From contig NZ_LT907988.1 of assembly GCF_900089455.2 (NCBI RefSeq), positions 4,030,001 through 4,094,000 on the forward strand: a stretch of 64,000 bases of DNA, in the 5' to 3' direction. Numbering within the stretch: the stretch's first letter is position 1; each line of letters begins with the position of its first letter. Below the pieces are notes generated by a model. It made no database searches, had not been told where the DNA came from, and saw only the letters and a program-made list of their open reading frames with translations. The DNA is from Orrella dioscoreae (lineage in GTDB: Bacteria > Pseudomonadota > Gammaproteobacteria > Burkholderiales > Burkholderiaceae_B). The position numbers were made by a program, and so were the translations under genes. Below are positions 17,560 to 29,101 of the stretch, in pieces.

Positions 17560-19559
17560 TACGCAACATCGCCGCTCAGCAGCCAAGTGGCCAATCCTAT
17601 ACGGGTTAACCGCGCCACGGCGCCGGACCCGGTGGTCGTCAAGCCGGAGGCCGACAGCAGCGTAACGCCCGCCTGCGCCTGGAACGTCACCGGCCCAGCG
17701 CCCTGCTGAGCCACTGCGATCTCGGCTCCCAGGGGGATATCGAATGCACCGGCGGGCACGCCGGGATCGGGAACCGCAGGAGCGTATCCGGCGTCAGGCA
17801 CCATGCAGGACACAGCAGCATTCGAGCGGAAGGCGATCATGGTCCCGGCATCGACACGTGACAGCGTATACGTCGCGCCCACGAGGCTTTTCATCGTGCC
17901 GGCAACCTGAGCGGTCTTGCCAGCACCATACAACCTGACGGAGGCCCAATCCACTTGTGCCGTGACGCCATACTTCGTCCTCAAGGCATCACCCTGTGAT
18001 GTCGAGGGAAATCCTCCGATATACAGCAGACTGTTGTTCTCACCGATGTCGTGCCCTCTCAATCCGCGGACGCTGTGCCCCGCACCACGCAGGCGCAGAC
18101 CGTAACGAGGTGTCGAGGACATGCCCAATCGGATGATCTCCATATTGTCCACGACGATACCGTTCACGAAATCACCGGCAACCACGCCATAAGCGCAGTC
18201 CCGCGCGGTAAGGCCCGATAGCCGGATCTTCGCGTCCTCACTGGTAGGCTGGCTTCTTCCATAGATGGCAAGGGCATATCCGGAAGTTCCGATGATTGTC
18301 GGCTCAGTGATCACCAGATTTGTTTCTGGTGGCGCGGTATCTTCGCCAATAGCGTGGCGGACTTCGATACCGATTCCGACCTGCTGTATGTAGGGCGCCA
18401 TCAACTGGACATCCAACGCGCCCCAACCGCTCAGTGTGACACCAACGGACTCCGTCTCGCCCCCTTCTCCGATCACCCGGCACCGGATCGTCGAAAACCT
18501 GGCGCGGTTATAGACACCAGTCCCACGCGGCCTGACCACCTCCGCTTCGATGAGGGCGCCGTACGCGCCGCCATGCGTCGTGCATCCCTCCTTCCTGGAA
18601 TCAAAAGCGCGCAGCTTGACGCGCGGGAATAGGCACGGATGGCCACCGCCGGTATAGGACTGGTCCCATCCCTGGCAACCATACACGTCCTCGACGTCCC
18701 ACTCGCAGTACCAGCCGCCGATATCCCGGTAGGAATTCAGCCTCGCCTGCTCCTGTTCGTCCAGCTCCCAATCGAAGGGCCGGGATGCGCGTGCGCGGAA
18801 AACACCCCGCAGGCATGCGCTTTCCAGGATGGCCGCCCCACGCTGATATCCCAGTTTGCATTCGACATCCTCGACGCAAGGTGCGAGACACAAGTCGAAC
18901 GCAAACAGGGACACCACAGCTGCGGATTCAGATTTCAGAAAAACGCCGCCTTTTACCTTGACGCCTCGAATCCAATCTATTTTCTGGATCGTCGCACTGG
19001 GGCGTGCCTCCTCATAAGTCTCCTCGGCACGGTCAGGCCGGTAACCTGGAAAGAGAATCCCCGCTGTCACGGTGAAACGTGTCGGGGTCTCAATCGCCAG
19101 CACCTGCAACGGCTCGGCGAAAAATGGCTGCAGTGTCCGGGCGGTGACTGCGCCCAAGCGCCACGCGGGGCCGGCATCGTCGTGCAGGCAAGCCCGCTGC
19201 GATTTCAGATAGATCCAGTCGCCCGGCGCCAAGCCATGGTCTGTTTTGGTCTCCAAGGTCACGGCACCGCTGCCGACCGGCACGGCAATGTCAACTGCCG
19301 TACCAAGGCTTCCCGCCGCGAAAAATGAACTCGACGTTCCTGCGTGACGCGAACAATCCACTGTCACGCCGTGCGCAACCGACAGGCAGACGTCCGCTTT
19401 CAGGATGATCCTGCCATCGACACGCAAGACGTTGGAGCCGAAAGCCGGAATGTCGACCACGCCGCCTCCCTGCCCATTCACGTGATCGATGGCTGACTGC
19501 AGGATTGCAGTTTCATCCGTCCCATCGTAGTGGGCGCCGAAATCGAGAATACTTGCCAT
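17559..19559 (-). CDS. Phage-tailspike-like right-handed beta-helix protein
   Basis: The 666-residue protein starts with a pectate-lyase-superfamily N terminus (ILDFGAHYDGTDETAILQSA, then GQGGGVVDIPAF), typical of tailspikes and depolymerases. A long central region has beta-helix-like repeats. The C-terminal segment (LGAEIAVAQQGAGPVTFQAQ, ASGLTTTGSGAVARLTRIG, WLLSGDV) resembles domains at the end of phage tail-fibre proteins. No signal peptide is seen. The open frame extends upstream, but the ATG at 19559 has a GGGGA ribosome-binding site 6 bases ahead, so I chose it. Codon use looks less GC-rich than the neighbours, hinting at transfer. No other phage gene adjoins it, and its place beside a glycan locus suggests a polymer-binding or -cleaving role. 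Confidence 0.7.
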   Translation of the reverse strand: MASILDFGAHYDGTDETAILQSAIDHVNGQGGGVVDIPAFGSNVLRVDGRIILKADVCLSVAHGVTVDCSRHAGTSSSFFAAGSLGTAVDIAVPVGSGAVTLETKTDHGLAPGDWIYLKSQRACLHDDAGPAWRLGAVTARTLQPFFAEPLQVLAIETPTRFTVTAGILFPGYRPDRAEETYEEARPSATIQKIDWIRGVKVKGGVFLKSESAAVVSLFAFDLCLAPCVEDVECKLGYQRGAAILESACLRGVFRARASRPFDWELDEQEQARLNSYRDIGGWYCEWDVEDVYGCQGWDQSYTGGGHPCLFPRVKLRAFDSRKEGCTTHGGAYGALIEAEVVRPRGTGVYNRARFSTIRCRVIGEGGETESVGVTLSGWGALDVQLMAPYIQQVGIGIEVRHAIGEDTAPPETNLVITEPTIIGTSGYALAIYGRSQPTSEDAKIRLSGLTARDCAYGVVAGDFVNGIVVDNMEIIRLGMSSTPRYGLRLRGAGHSVRGLRGHDIGENNSLLYIGGFPSTSQGDALRTKYGVTAQVDWASVRLYGAGKTAQVAGTMKSLVGATYTLSRVDAGTMIAFRSNAAVSCMVPDAGYAPAVPDPGVPAGAFDIPLGAEIAVAQQGAGPVTFQAQAGVTLLSASGLTTTGSGAVARLTRIGLATWLLSGDVA

Positions 19560-19676
19560 GCTTTTCCCCATTGCTTTCAGGCTGGTGACCCAGCGTGTTG
19601 ACGCCGCATTGGCCATGGGCCACGGCATCTGCGCAAACGGCGGTCAACGATGGCTACCTCGACACCTAACCTGGCA

Positions 19677-21977
<2,301 letters not shown>

Positions 21978-22082
21978 GATGATGTCCTCTTTGGAATGTG
22001 CGCCCCGCGGCGCCTGTTGTCCGGAAAAGCGTGCCCTCTCGGGGTCACGCGGCAGTTCGAAATCGGATGCGGCTGGCAAGGT

Positions 22083-22841
22083 CTACAGGTATCGCGCCAG
22101 CAGGTTGGGCACCGCCGACACCAGCATGGCGACGCCCGAGGCGGTGAGCAGGCCCAGCACGACACGGCGGAATGCCGCTTCGCTCAGGCCGATATACACC
22201 TTCCCGCCCAGGAAGGCCGTCAACAGCACGATGGGGCCCACGACAGCAAACAGCGGCAGCATGGGTCGGGTGACCAGACCCTGGAACAGGTAGGTCGCCA
22301 TCGTGACCGACAGCATCGCCAGGTTGAAGTTCTGGATCAGGCCGCGCTGCGTGTCCTTCTCGAAGCCGCGCAGCGTGCACCACAGCGTGGGCAGCGCGCC
22401 GGCAAAGCCGCCGATACCGCTCATGATGCCGCCTGCCATGCCCGCCGTACCATCGGCCACCCGGCCACCCGCCGTCACGGCAGGCAGGCGGCGCGCCATC
22501 AGCATGGCGGGGCACCAGATCACCAGCAGCAGCCCCAGCACGGCCTTGAACCAGTCCACATCCAGGCGCGGCAACAGCGCCACGCCCAGCGGCACGCCCA
22601 GCCATCCCCCCAGCAGGAAGGGCCACAGGCGGGCCAGCGCAAAGGGGCGGCGCACCGACACGGCTGCCATGACCTGGCCGGTCAGGGCGCCGAAGACCGC
22701 CAGTACCGCCGCCAGGGCCGGATCCAGCGTCCAGGCCCACAGCGACATGGCCACCAGGCCGAATGCGAAGCCCGACAATCCCTGCACGAACCCTGCCACC
22801 ACGGCGCCCAGCGCCACCACCACTATTGTCTCGACCGGCAT
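22083..22841 (-). CDS. TauE/SafE-family sulfite/organosulfonate exporter-like permease
   Basis: This 252-residue inner-membrane protein has about eight hydrophobic segments in the TauE/SafE layout, beginning with an AGFVQGLSGFAFGLV motif near residues 15-30 (the first half-repeat) and a second glycine-rich repeat GGIMSGIGGFAGALPTLW in the middle. Members move sulfite, sulfoacetate or related anions, but substrate cannot be read from sequence. The divergent LysR-type gene 161 bases away is the likely regulator. Confidence 0.85.
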   Translation of the reverse strand: MPVETIVVVALGAVVAGFVQGLSGFAFGLVAMSLWAWTLDPALAAVLAVFGALTGQVMAAVSVRRPFALARLWPFLLGGWLGVPLGVALLPRLDVDWFKAVLGLLLVIWCPAMLMARRLPAVTAGGRVADGTAGMAGGIMSGIGGFAGALPTLWCTLRGFEKDTQRGLIQNFNLAMLSVTMATYLFQGLVTRPMLPLFAVVGPIVLLTAFLGGKVYIGLSEAAFRRVVLGLLTASGVAMLVSAVPNLLARYL

Positions 22842-22976
22842 GAACTGGCCTTGTCTCTACCCTGTTGGTTGGAACAGCACACCGGGCAATAGCCCTTCGG
22901 CGCGTGTTCCTTTTTGCAATATGGATGTCATTCTAGGCCGCAACCATCACGCGATCATTTTGAATTGATATGATTC

Positions 22977-22994
22977 CATCACCATTAAGTGATG
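22977..22994. promoter_or_regulatory. Inverted repeat ahead of the LysR-type gene
   Basis: CATCAC (22977-22982) and GTGATG (22989-22994) form 6-bp arms around a 6-base centre, ending 8 bases before the GTG start. It lies in the 161-base divergent region between the TauE/SafE and LysR genes, where a LysR-type protein would bind. The rest of that region is AT-rich (22960-22975) but has no clear promoter hexamers. Confidence 0.35.
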
Positions 22995-23002
22995 ATTGAG
23001 CC

Positions 23003-23980
23003 GTGACTCCCTCCTTCGATCCCGCCGACATCGTCCGCAAGCTGGGCGCCCGGCTCAAGATGCGCCACCTGACCCTGCTGCTGCAGATCGAGCAGCACGG
23101 CTCGCTCACGCGCGTGGCCGAGCACATGGCCAGCGGCCAGCCGGCCATCACCAACGCGCTGGCCGAGCTGGAAAGCATGTTCGGCGCAAGGCTCTTCGAC
23201 CGCTCGGTGCGCGGCATGCGGCCCACGGAACTGGGCCGCGTCGTGCTGGCCCGCGCCCGGGCCATGATGCAGGACCTGGATCACCTGGCCCGCGACATGG
23301 AAGCCGTGGCCGCGGGCCGCGCGGCGCACCTGCACATCGGCGTCATTCCCTTCGTGCCCGGCCACATCCTGTCCTCGGCCATCCAGCGCACCCTGCCCGA
23401 TGCCGCCCAGGGGCTCACGGTGACGCTGCACGAACAGATCAGCGGCCCCCTGCTGGCGGCCCTGCGCGACCACACCGTGGACGTGGTCGTGGGGCGGGCC
23501 TCGGCCTCGGTCGACCTGACCGGGCTGGACTTCGAAGTGCTGTACCGCCAGCCGCCGCGCCTGGTGGCCAGCCGCCGCCTGGCGGCCCGCCTGGGACGCG
23601 GCCCGCTGGACTGGCGCGACATGGCCGGCCTGGACTGGATCCTGGGCACGCCGCACACGCCGCTGCGCGAACAGGTGGCCGACGTCTTCCTGGGGCTGGG
23701 CCTGACCCCGCCCACGCCCATCGTGGAAAGCGACTCGTCGAAACTCATCGGCGACTTGCTGGTGTCCAGCGAGCGCACGGTTTCCATCCTGCCCGCCGAC
23801 ATCGCGGAGGAAATGGTGCACGTGGCGGGCGTGGCCATCGTGCCCTACTCCTTCGACTGGACCTTGCCGCCCATCGCCCGCTTCACCCGCAAGGAAGGCG
23901 GGCAGCGCGACGTGGACCGCCTGTTCGCCCAGGCCCTGCGCCAGGTGTGCCGCGACGCCTACGGCGCGGCGGGGCGCTGA
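23003..23980 (+). CDS. LysR-family transcriptional regulator
   Basis: The 325-residue protein has an N-terminal winged helix-turn-helix (about residues 18-75; LLLQIEQHGSLTRVAEHM, then QPAITNALAELE and ARLFDR) and a periplasmic-binding-protein-like effector domain (about 100-315). It resembles the GbpR/galactose-binding subgroup in having a longer N terminus before the helix-turn-helix. Translation starts at GTG; no better ATG lies upstream in frame. It is transcribed divergently from the TauE/SafE permease, so it probably controls that gene and itself. The effector is unknown. Confidence 0.9.
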   Translation: MTPSFDPADIVRKLGARLKMRHLTLLLQIEQHGSLTRVAEHMASGQPAITNALAELESMFGARLFDRSVRGMRPTELGRVVLARARAMMQDLDHLARDMEAVAAGRAAHLHIGVIPFVPGHILSSAIQRTLPDAAQGLTVTLHEQISGPLLAALRDHTVDVVVGRASASVDLTGLDFEVLYRQPPRLVASRRLAARLGRGPLDWRDMAGLDWILGTPHTPLREQVADVFLGLGLTPPTPIVESDSSKLIGDLLVSSERTVSILPADIAEEMVHVAGVAIVPYSFDWTLPPIARFTRKEGGQRDVDRLFAQALRQVCRDAYGAAGR

Positions 23981-24113
23981 GGCTGCCGTTGACGCAGCGC
24001 AGCATGACGGACATGCTGCACGGATACACTCGCCTGGCCCAAGGCAGCCCGCCCGCGATGGCGCGGACCGCGACCGGGCGCAACCGCAACCGCAAACCGA
24101 GCAGGAGCACGAC

Positions 24114-24878
24114 ATGCAGGCGCTGGCAGGAAAGACCGGACTGGTGGTGGGCATCGCCAACGACGACAGCATCGCCTGGGCCTGCGCCCAAGCCTTCCGC
24201 GCCCAGGGCGCACGGCTGGCGGGCACCTGGCGCGGCGAGCGCGACGCCGAGACCGTGGGTCCGCTGCTGGCATCGCTGGATGCCGACATCGCCATGGCCA
24301 TGGACGTCAATGACGACGCCCAGGTCCAGGCCCTGTTCGACCGCATCCGCCAGGCGTGGGGCCGGCTGGATTTCGTGCTGCACTCGGTCGCCTTCGCGCC
24401 GCGCCAGGACCTGCACGGGCGCGTGGTCGACAGCTCGCGAGACGGCTTCCTGCTGGCCATGGACACCAGTTGCCATTCCTTCGTGCGGCTGGCCCGCCAC
24501 GCCGAACCGCTGATGACCCAAGGCGGCAGCCTGCTCACCATGAGCTACCTGGGCGGCGAGGAAGTCGTGCCGAACTACGGACTGATGGGCCCGGTCAAGG
24601 CCGCGCTGCAAGCCTGCGTGCGCTACCTGGCCGCCGAGCTGGGCCCGTCGGGCATCCGCGTGAACGCGGTGTCGCCCGGCCCCATCGCCACGCGCGCGGC
24701 CGGCGGCATCGCGCACTTCGACGCGCTGGTGGCCGACAGCGAACGCCGCAGCCCCCTCCCACGCCCGCTCGCCATCGACGACGTCGGGCCCCTGTGCGCC
24801 TTCCTGGCCAGCGATGGCGCCCGCGCCATCACCGGCACCACGCAGTACGTGGACAACGGCTTCCACATCCTCAACTGA
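24114..24878 (+). CDS. FabI-type enoyl-[acyl-carrier-protein] reductase
   Basis: This 254-residue NADH-dependent SDR protein carries FabI hallmarks: the divergent glycine motif VVGIANDDSIAW, SYLGGEEVVPNYGLMGPVKA with the Y-x6-K catalytic pair, and SPGPIATRAAGGI in the substrate loop. FabI performs the last reduction of each fatty-acid elongation cycle. It is slightly shorter than E. coli FabI (262) and its N-terminal sequence departs from the housekeeping form, so it may be a second paralogue rather than the essential copy. A GCAGGAG site precedes the ATG. It lies 133 bases after the LysR gene on the same strand. Confidence 0.85.
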   Translation: MQALAGKTGLVVGIANDDSIAWACAQAFRAQGARLAGTWRGERDAETVGPLLASLDADIAMAMDVNDDAQVQALFDRIRQAWGRLDFVLHSVAFAPRQDLHGRVVDSSRDGFLLAMDTSCHSFVRLARHAEPLMTQGGSLLTMSYLGGEEVVPNYGLMGPVKAALQACVRYLAAELGPSGIRVNAVSPGPIATRAAGGIAHFDALVADSERRSPLPRPLAIDDVGPLCAFLASDGARAITGTTQYVDNGFHILN

Positions 24879-24892
24879 AAGGAGGCCAGCCG

Positions 24893-27436
24893 TCAGTACG
24901 CCAGCGTGTAGGTCAGGGCGAAGGTGCGCCCCTGCCCCTTGAAATCCAGCACCGAGGGCGAAATGGACGAGGCATAGGCCAGCTTCGCCTGCTCGCTCCA
25001 GCGCGTGGCGTAGGTCCGGTCGAACAGGTTCTGCACCCCCACGGTCAGGGTGCCCTCCACGCCCGGGCCGTGCTGGAATCGGTAGCTGCCCATCAGGTCG
25101 AACAGCGTCAGGCTGGGCAGCCGTTCGCCCTCCCCTGAACCGAAGCTGGGCAGGTCGCTGGTCAGCTTCAGGCTGTGCACCATCTGCAGCCGCGCGCCCC
25201 AGTTGCCGCGCTCGCGCGCCACGTAGGCTGTCGCCTTGGAAGGGCTGGCGTGGTAGATGCCGCGCTTGCGCCAGCGTCCATTCACTTCCTCCTCGGTTTG
25301 CAGCAGCAACAGGTTGCCGCCCACCGACCAGCCGTCGCCGTAGCGATAGTCCAACTGGCCCTCGATGCCCCGGTTGCGCACCCTGGCGTCATCCAGGCTG
25401 ATGTTGAGCGTGGCGCGGTCCACCGCGATCGACTTGTCGGACTGCGACTGGAAGACCGCCACCTGCGCGCTCAGCGGCCCGCTGGCCAGGCGCCAGCCGA
25501 CCTCGGCCGAGCGTGTCTTGATGGCGGCCATGCTGGTGCCGGCCACGCTCAGGTGACGGCCCAGGCGCCACACGCCGCCAGCCCCGCCCTGCAGGGAATA
25601 CGAGGCATTGGCGCCGTAGTACTTGGCCGGGTCGGCCAGCTCGAAGCCCTCCGAATAATTCACCCACACCTGCTGGGCCGGCGTCAGCCGGTAGATCAGG
25701 CCCAGATTGCCCAGCGTGGCGGCGTAGTCGTTCTTGCCGCCCGGAATCGCTTCCGCCGCGCGGCCATAGCCCGCCGCCACCAGGCGCTGCTGCGCCACCT
25801 GCACGAAGTCCTCGACCTCGATGTCCACCTTCTGGTGGCGCACGCCGCCGCTCAGGCTCAGCCTGTCGGTCAGCTTCAGGTCGGCCTGGGCGAACATGCC
25901 CCAGATATCGGTGGAGAACGACGGGTAGCGCCCCAGCCCGGCCGACTCGCGGAAAGTCAGGCCGCCGCTGGCGATGGCCTGGTTCACGTCGAACAGGGTC
26001 TGGCGGGCGTCGAATTTCTCGTGGTCGTAATCGACGCCGTAGGTCAGGCGCAGGTGCGACCAGTCCTTCAGCAGCATGCCCTTCATGCCATAGGTCGTCG
26101 TCTCCTGGGTCGACGTGCTCCAGTACGGCACGCGCGCGCCGCCCAGCGGATTCGCGTCCGTGCCGGGGAAGGGATAGAACTGCAGCGACTCGGCGCGGTG
26201 ATAGGCCTTCAGATAGAAATCCTGGCCGCCCAGCACGTCCGGCTTGGCGTAGTCCGCCATGAAGAGATGGCGGCGGGTGTTCGGCTCGACATCCGAGGAA
26301 AAGCCGTCGCGGGTCTCCAGCGCGGCGGGACGCAGGATGTCGTTGCCCGCGCCAGGGCGCATCCACAATGCCTTGCCCGGCTGATAGCCCGAGTCGTAAT
26401 ACTGCGCCAGCACGCGCAGCGTGCCCGCGTCGCGCAGGTCCACATCGAGCGTGCCCAGCACGTCCACCGCCTGGTTCCACTGCAGGTCGGTCTGCGTGAT
26501 GTCGGGCAGCACGCGCGCGCCGTCGCCGTCATAGCTGCCGCCGTTGCGGCTGTAGGCCACGGCCAGCCGCCCTTGCACGCGGTCATTGCCGCCCTGCACC
26601 GATTGCGCCGCGTGCCACGCCAGGTCATCGCCGCCCTGCAGGCCGGAGCGCACGCCCGCCTCGCTGACGAAGGTGGGCGCCCCCGCTTGCGCGCGTTTGG
26701 TGACGATGTTGATGATGCCGCCGGTGGCGTTGCCGCCATACAGCGCGGTCGCGCCGGACAGCACCTCGACACGCTCGATGTTGAAGGGATCGATCGAATC
26801 GAACTGGCGGCTGAGCGAACGCGAGCCGTTCAGGGAGATGCCGTCGATCATCACCTGCGCGGGACGCCCGCGCAGGTTCTGGCCGAAGTTGGTCCGCATC
26901 TGCCCGCCCAGGTCCAGCCCAGGCACCAGTTGGCCCAGCATTTCCTTCAAGGGCACGCCGGCGCGCGCCTGCTGTTCGATCTGCGCGCGCTCGACGACCC
27001 AGACGCTGTTGGGCGTTTCCTCGATGGCGCGCGGGACCCGCGACGCCACCACGGTGACGGCGGCCAGGCTGCTGGCGTCCGGCGCGCTGGACGCGGGGGC
27101 TGCCGGCGGCGCGCCGCCCTCGACGACGGCGTAGGTGCCTTCGCCTTGCGCATGCACGCGCAAGCCGGTTCCGGCCAGCACGCGCGACAGCGCCTCATCC
27201 GGCGTGTAGTCGCCACGCAGCGCGGGCGCTTGCCGACCTTCGGTGACATCCGCCAGGAACAACACCTGCACGCCCGACTGGCTGGCGACGGCATTGAGCG
27301 CGGCGCCCAGGGATTGGGCAGGCAGGTCGTAGGACTGCTGGCGTGCCTGCGCGCCGGCCTGCCACGCCAGGGCCAGACCCAGCGCCAGCGCGGCGAGCTG
27401 GTGGCGGCGGCGCGAGCTTGAAGAAAGAGACATCAT
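24893..27436 (-). CDS. TonB-dependent siderophore receptor with N-terminal signalling (STN) domain
   Basis: The 847-residue outer-membrane receptor has a signal peptide (about 1-28), a secretin/TonB N-terminal signalling domain (QSYDLPAQSLGAALNAVA, about 32-110), a plug (VWVVERAQIEQQ as TonB-box region, QLVPGLDLGGQMRTNFGQN, IERVEVLSGATALYGGNATGG) and a 22-strand beta-barrel ending in aromatic-final LTYTLAY. The STN domain passes ligand occupancy to a FecR-type protein. The open frame runs well upstream, but the MMSLSSS start has GAGG 8 bases ahead and begins the signal peptide. It is the third gene of a sigma-regulator-receptor set. The ligand is probably a ferric siderophore. Confidence 0.92.
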   Translation of the reverse strand: MMSLSSSSRRRHQLAALALGLALAWQAGAQARQQSYDLPAQSLGAALNAVASQSGVQVLFLADVTEGRQAPALRGDYTPDEALSRVLAGTGLRVHAQGEGTYAVVEGGAPPAAPASSAPDASSLAAVTVVASRVPRAIEETPNSVWVVERAQIEQQARAGVPLKEMLGQLVPGLDLGGQMRTNFGQNLRGRPAQVMIDGISLNGSRSLSRQFDSIDPFNIERVEVLSGATALYGGNATGGIINIVTKRAQAGAPTFVSEAGVRSGLQGGDDLAWHAAQSVQGGNDRVQGRLAVAYSRNGGSYDGDGARVLPDITQTDLQWNQAVDVLGTLDVDLRDAGTLRVLAQYYDSGYQPGKALWMRPGAGNDILRPAALETRDGFSSDVEPNTRRHLFMADYAKPDVLGGQDFYLKAYHRAESLQFYPFPGTDANPLGGARVPYWSTSTQETTTYGMKGMLLKDWSHLRLTYGVDYDHEKFDARQTLFDVNQAIASGGLTFRESAGLGRYPSFSTDIWGMFAQADLKLTDRLSLSGGVRHQKVDIEVEDFVQVAQQRLVAAGYGRAAEAIPGGKNDYAATLGNLGLIYRLTPAQQVWVNYSEGFELADPAKYYGANASYSLQGGAGGVWRLGRHLSVAGTSMAAIKTRSAEVGWRLASGPLSAQVAVFQSQSDKSIAVDRATLNISLDDARVRNRGIEGQLDYRYGDGWSVGGNLLLLQTEEEVNGRWRKRGIYHASPSKATAYVARERGNWGARLQMVHSLKLTSDLPSFGSGEGERLPSLTLFDLMGSYRFQHGPGVEGTLTVGVQNLFDRTYATRWSEQAKLAYASSISPSVLDFKGQGRTFALTYTLAY

Positions 27437-27551
27437 GGAGGGATCCTCGAAGGAGTCGACAGTGCGATGCACGGGTTTCGAGGAATGAGCCGCAGGAGGG
27501 CCGTCTTGACCCACCCTGCATTTACAAATTATTTCAATCAGCCCCAGCGGC

Positions 27552-28478
27552 CTATCGCCCGCGCGCATCCGGCGCCGGCACCAGACGCACCGCCCCATCC
27601 GGTGCGCGCTCCACCTGCAGGGGCCAGACCAGCGGCAACACATCGAACAGCTGGTCCAGCCTGGCCACCTGGAATACGCCCGACACGCGCAGGCGCGCCA
27701 GCATGGGGTCGTCGACGGAGACCGGCACAGGCAGGTACCGCTGGAGTTCGGCCAGCGCCTCCGAGAGCGGCACGCCATCGAAGACCAGTCGGCCCGATTG
27801 CCAGCCCCCCGTGAAGCCGGCGGGCTCCTGGCGCAGCAGTTGGGCATCGCGTCCATGCACCGCCACCCCCATCCCCGGGGACAGGCGGTACGCCGGCCGG
27901 GTGCCCGCACGCTCGGGCAGGGCCACGTCCACGCTGCCCTCACGCAGGTAGACCAGCGCCGAGGCGGCATCCCGGCGGGCCACGTCGAACACCGTGCCCG
28001 TGACCGTGACGCGGGCCACGCCGGCATCCACCTCGAAGGGCCGCCACAGGGCAGGCGACACGGTATAGCGGGCCCTGCCCTGCGTCAGCGCCACCTGGCG
28101 CGACCGCACATGCCAGGACACCACCATGCGCGTATCCGTGTCCATGAAAACCGTGGAACCGTCAGCCAACGCCACCAAACGTTGTTCGCCCACCCGCGTG
28201 TGCAGGGTGTCGGTGCGATAGGCCGGATCCCATCTCCACACCCCGCCCAGCCCCAGCAGCAGGAACAAGGCGGCCAGGCTGCCCCCCACCCGGCGGCGGC
28301 GGGCCGCGCGCAGGCGCGCCTGCTCGGACAAGGCATGAAGATCAGGCAAGGGAAAGTGCCGTTGCAGGGCGGACTGATGCTGCCCCAACGCATCGCCCAG
28401 CCCCTGGGGGGATGGCTTGCCGGACGGTGCGTCCGGCAGCGGACAGGCGCCGTCGGCGGCCGGGTCCTGGTCAGGCAT
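27552..28478 (-). CDS. FecR-family transmembrane sigma-factor regulator
   Basis: The 308-residue protein relays receptor occupancy to the partner ECF sigma factor. It has an N-terminal cytoplasmic segment, one membrane span near residues 66-82 (LAALFLLLGLGGVW) and a periplasmic FecR domain (ALADGSTVFMDTDTRMVV, VDAGVARVTVTGTVFDVARR, LVYLREGSVDVALP) followed by an STN-like C-terminal region (LDQLFDVLPLVW). Length is usual for the family. It starts 24 bases after the sigma gene and ends 115 bases before the receptor gene; that gap is AT-richer and may hold a sigma-dependent promoter. Confidence 0.92.
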   Translation of the reverse strand: MPDQDPAADGACPLPDAPSGKPSPQGLGDALGQHQSALQRHFPLPDLHALSEQARLRAARRRRVGGSLAALFLLLGLGGVWRWDPAYRTDTLHTRVGEQRLVALADGSTVFMDTDTRMVVSWHVRSRQVALTQGRARYTVSPALWRPFEVDAGVARVTVTGTVFDVARRDAASALVYLREGSVDVALPERAGTRPAYRLSPGMGVAVHGRDAQLLRQEPAGFTGGWQSGRLVFDGVPLSEALAELQRYLPVPVSVDDPMLARLRVSGVFQVARLDQLFDVLPLVWPLQVERAPDGAVRLVPAPDARGR

Positions 28479-28502
28479 GCGGGATGCTCCTGGGGGAGGT
28501 GT

Positions 28503-29063
28503 TCATTGCCGGAAGCCCGCCGCGGACAGCTGCGTGCAGCAGGCCTGCACGCCGCGGCGCAGATGCTTCTCGATGGTCTGGGTGGAGACATGCAGCAAGG
28601 CGGCCACCTCGGCCTGCGGCAGGCCATGGATCTTGTGCAACACGAACACCTCCCGGCAGCGCTCGGGCAGGGACTCGATGGCCCGCACCAGCACGGCGAA
28701 TTCGCGCCGGGCATCCAGCGCGCGCGCAGGGTCGGCAGCCTCGCTCGCCACGTCGGGCAGGTCCTCCGGCGCGCAGGACAGTTCGTGCGACTGGCGGACA
28801 TCCCGGCGGCGGCAATGATCCACCGCCAGGTTGTGCAGCATGCGGCGCAGCAGGCCCAGCGGCGCATAAGCCGGCTTGGCTGGCCGCGTCAGGATCTGCA
28901 GGCAGGCCTCGTGCACGACGTCCCGCGCCAGGCCCGACGCGCCGAACCGGCGCTGCACATAGCCCACCAGGTCGTCATAGTTCGCCAGCAAGGCGGCCAG
29001 CAACGTCGACGGCTCGGCGGAACCGAGGTCGGACGAGGGCCGCAGCGCGGGGTCGGGAACCAT
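28503..29063 (-). CDS. FecI-type ECF RNA polymerase sigma factor
   Basis: This 186-residue sigma factor directs transcription of the iron-receptor gene behind it. Region 2 is at about residues 25-85 (YDDLVGYVQRRFG, DVVHEACLQILTRP, LHNLAVDHCRRRD) and region 4 at about 125-180 (LPERCREVFVLHKIHGLPQAEVAA and TQTIEKHLRRGV). The frame is open further upstream, but those codons are unlike sigma factors; I use the ATG encoding MVPDP, which has only a weak ribosome-binding site. A Fur-box-like site ends about 40 bases upstream, fitting iron repression of the whole set. Confidence 0.88.
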   Translation of the reverse strand: MVPDPALRPSSDLGSAEPSTLLAALLANYDDLVGYVQRRFGASGLARDVVHEACLQILTRPAKPAYAPLGLLRRMLHNLAVDHCRRRDVRQSHELSCAPEDLPDVASEAADPARALDARREFAVLVRAIESLPERCREVFVLHKIHGLPQAEVAALLHVSTQTIEKHLRRGVQACCTQLSAAGFRQ

Positions 29064-29101
29064 GGGCGAGAAGAAGGAAGCCTGGACAAGCGGGCGATTA
29101 T

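Noticed and set aside
15143-17665. 840-codon plus-strand ORF over the minus-strand glycosyltransferases
   Set aside because: The minus strand carries recognisable GT4 motifs; the plus frame is arginine/proline-rich and motif-free.
22985-24541. 518-codon minus-strand ORF opposite the LysR and FabI genes
   Set aside because: Low-complexity shadow of two clear plus-strand genes.
25175-27421. 748-codon plus-strand ORF opposite the first TonB receptor
   Set aside because: The receptor's plug and barrel motifs on the minus strand are decisive; the opposite frame has none.
27437-28027. Upstream extension of the first TonB receptor frame to 1044 codons
   Set aside because: The extra codons overlap the FecR gene, and the signal peptide with ribosome-binding site starts at 27436.
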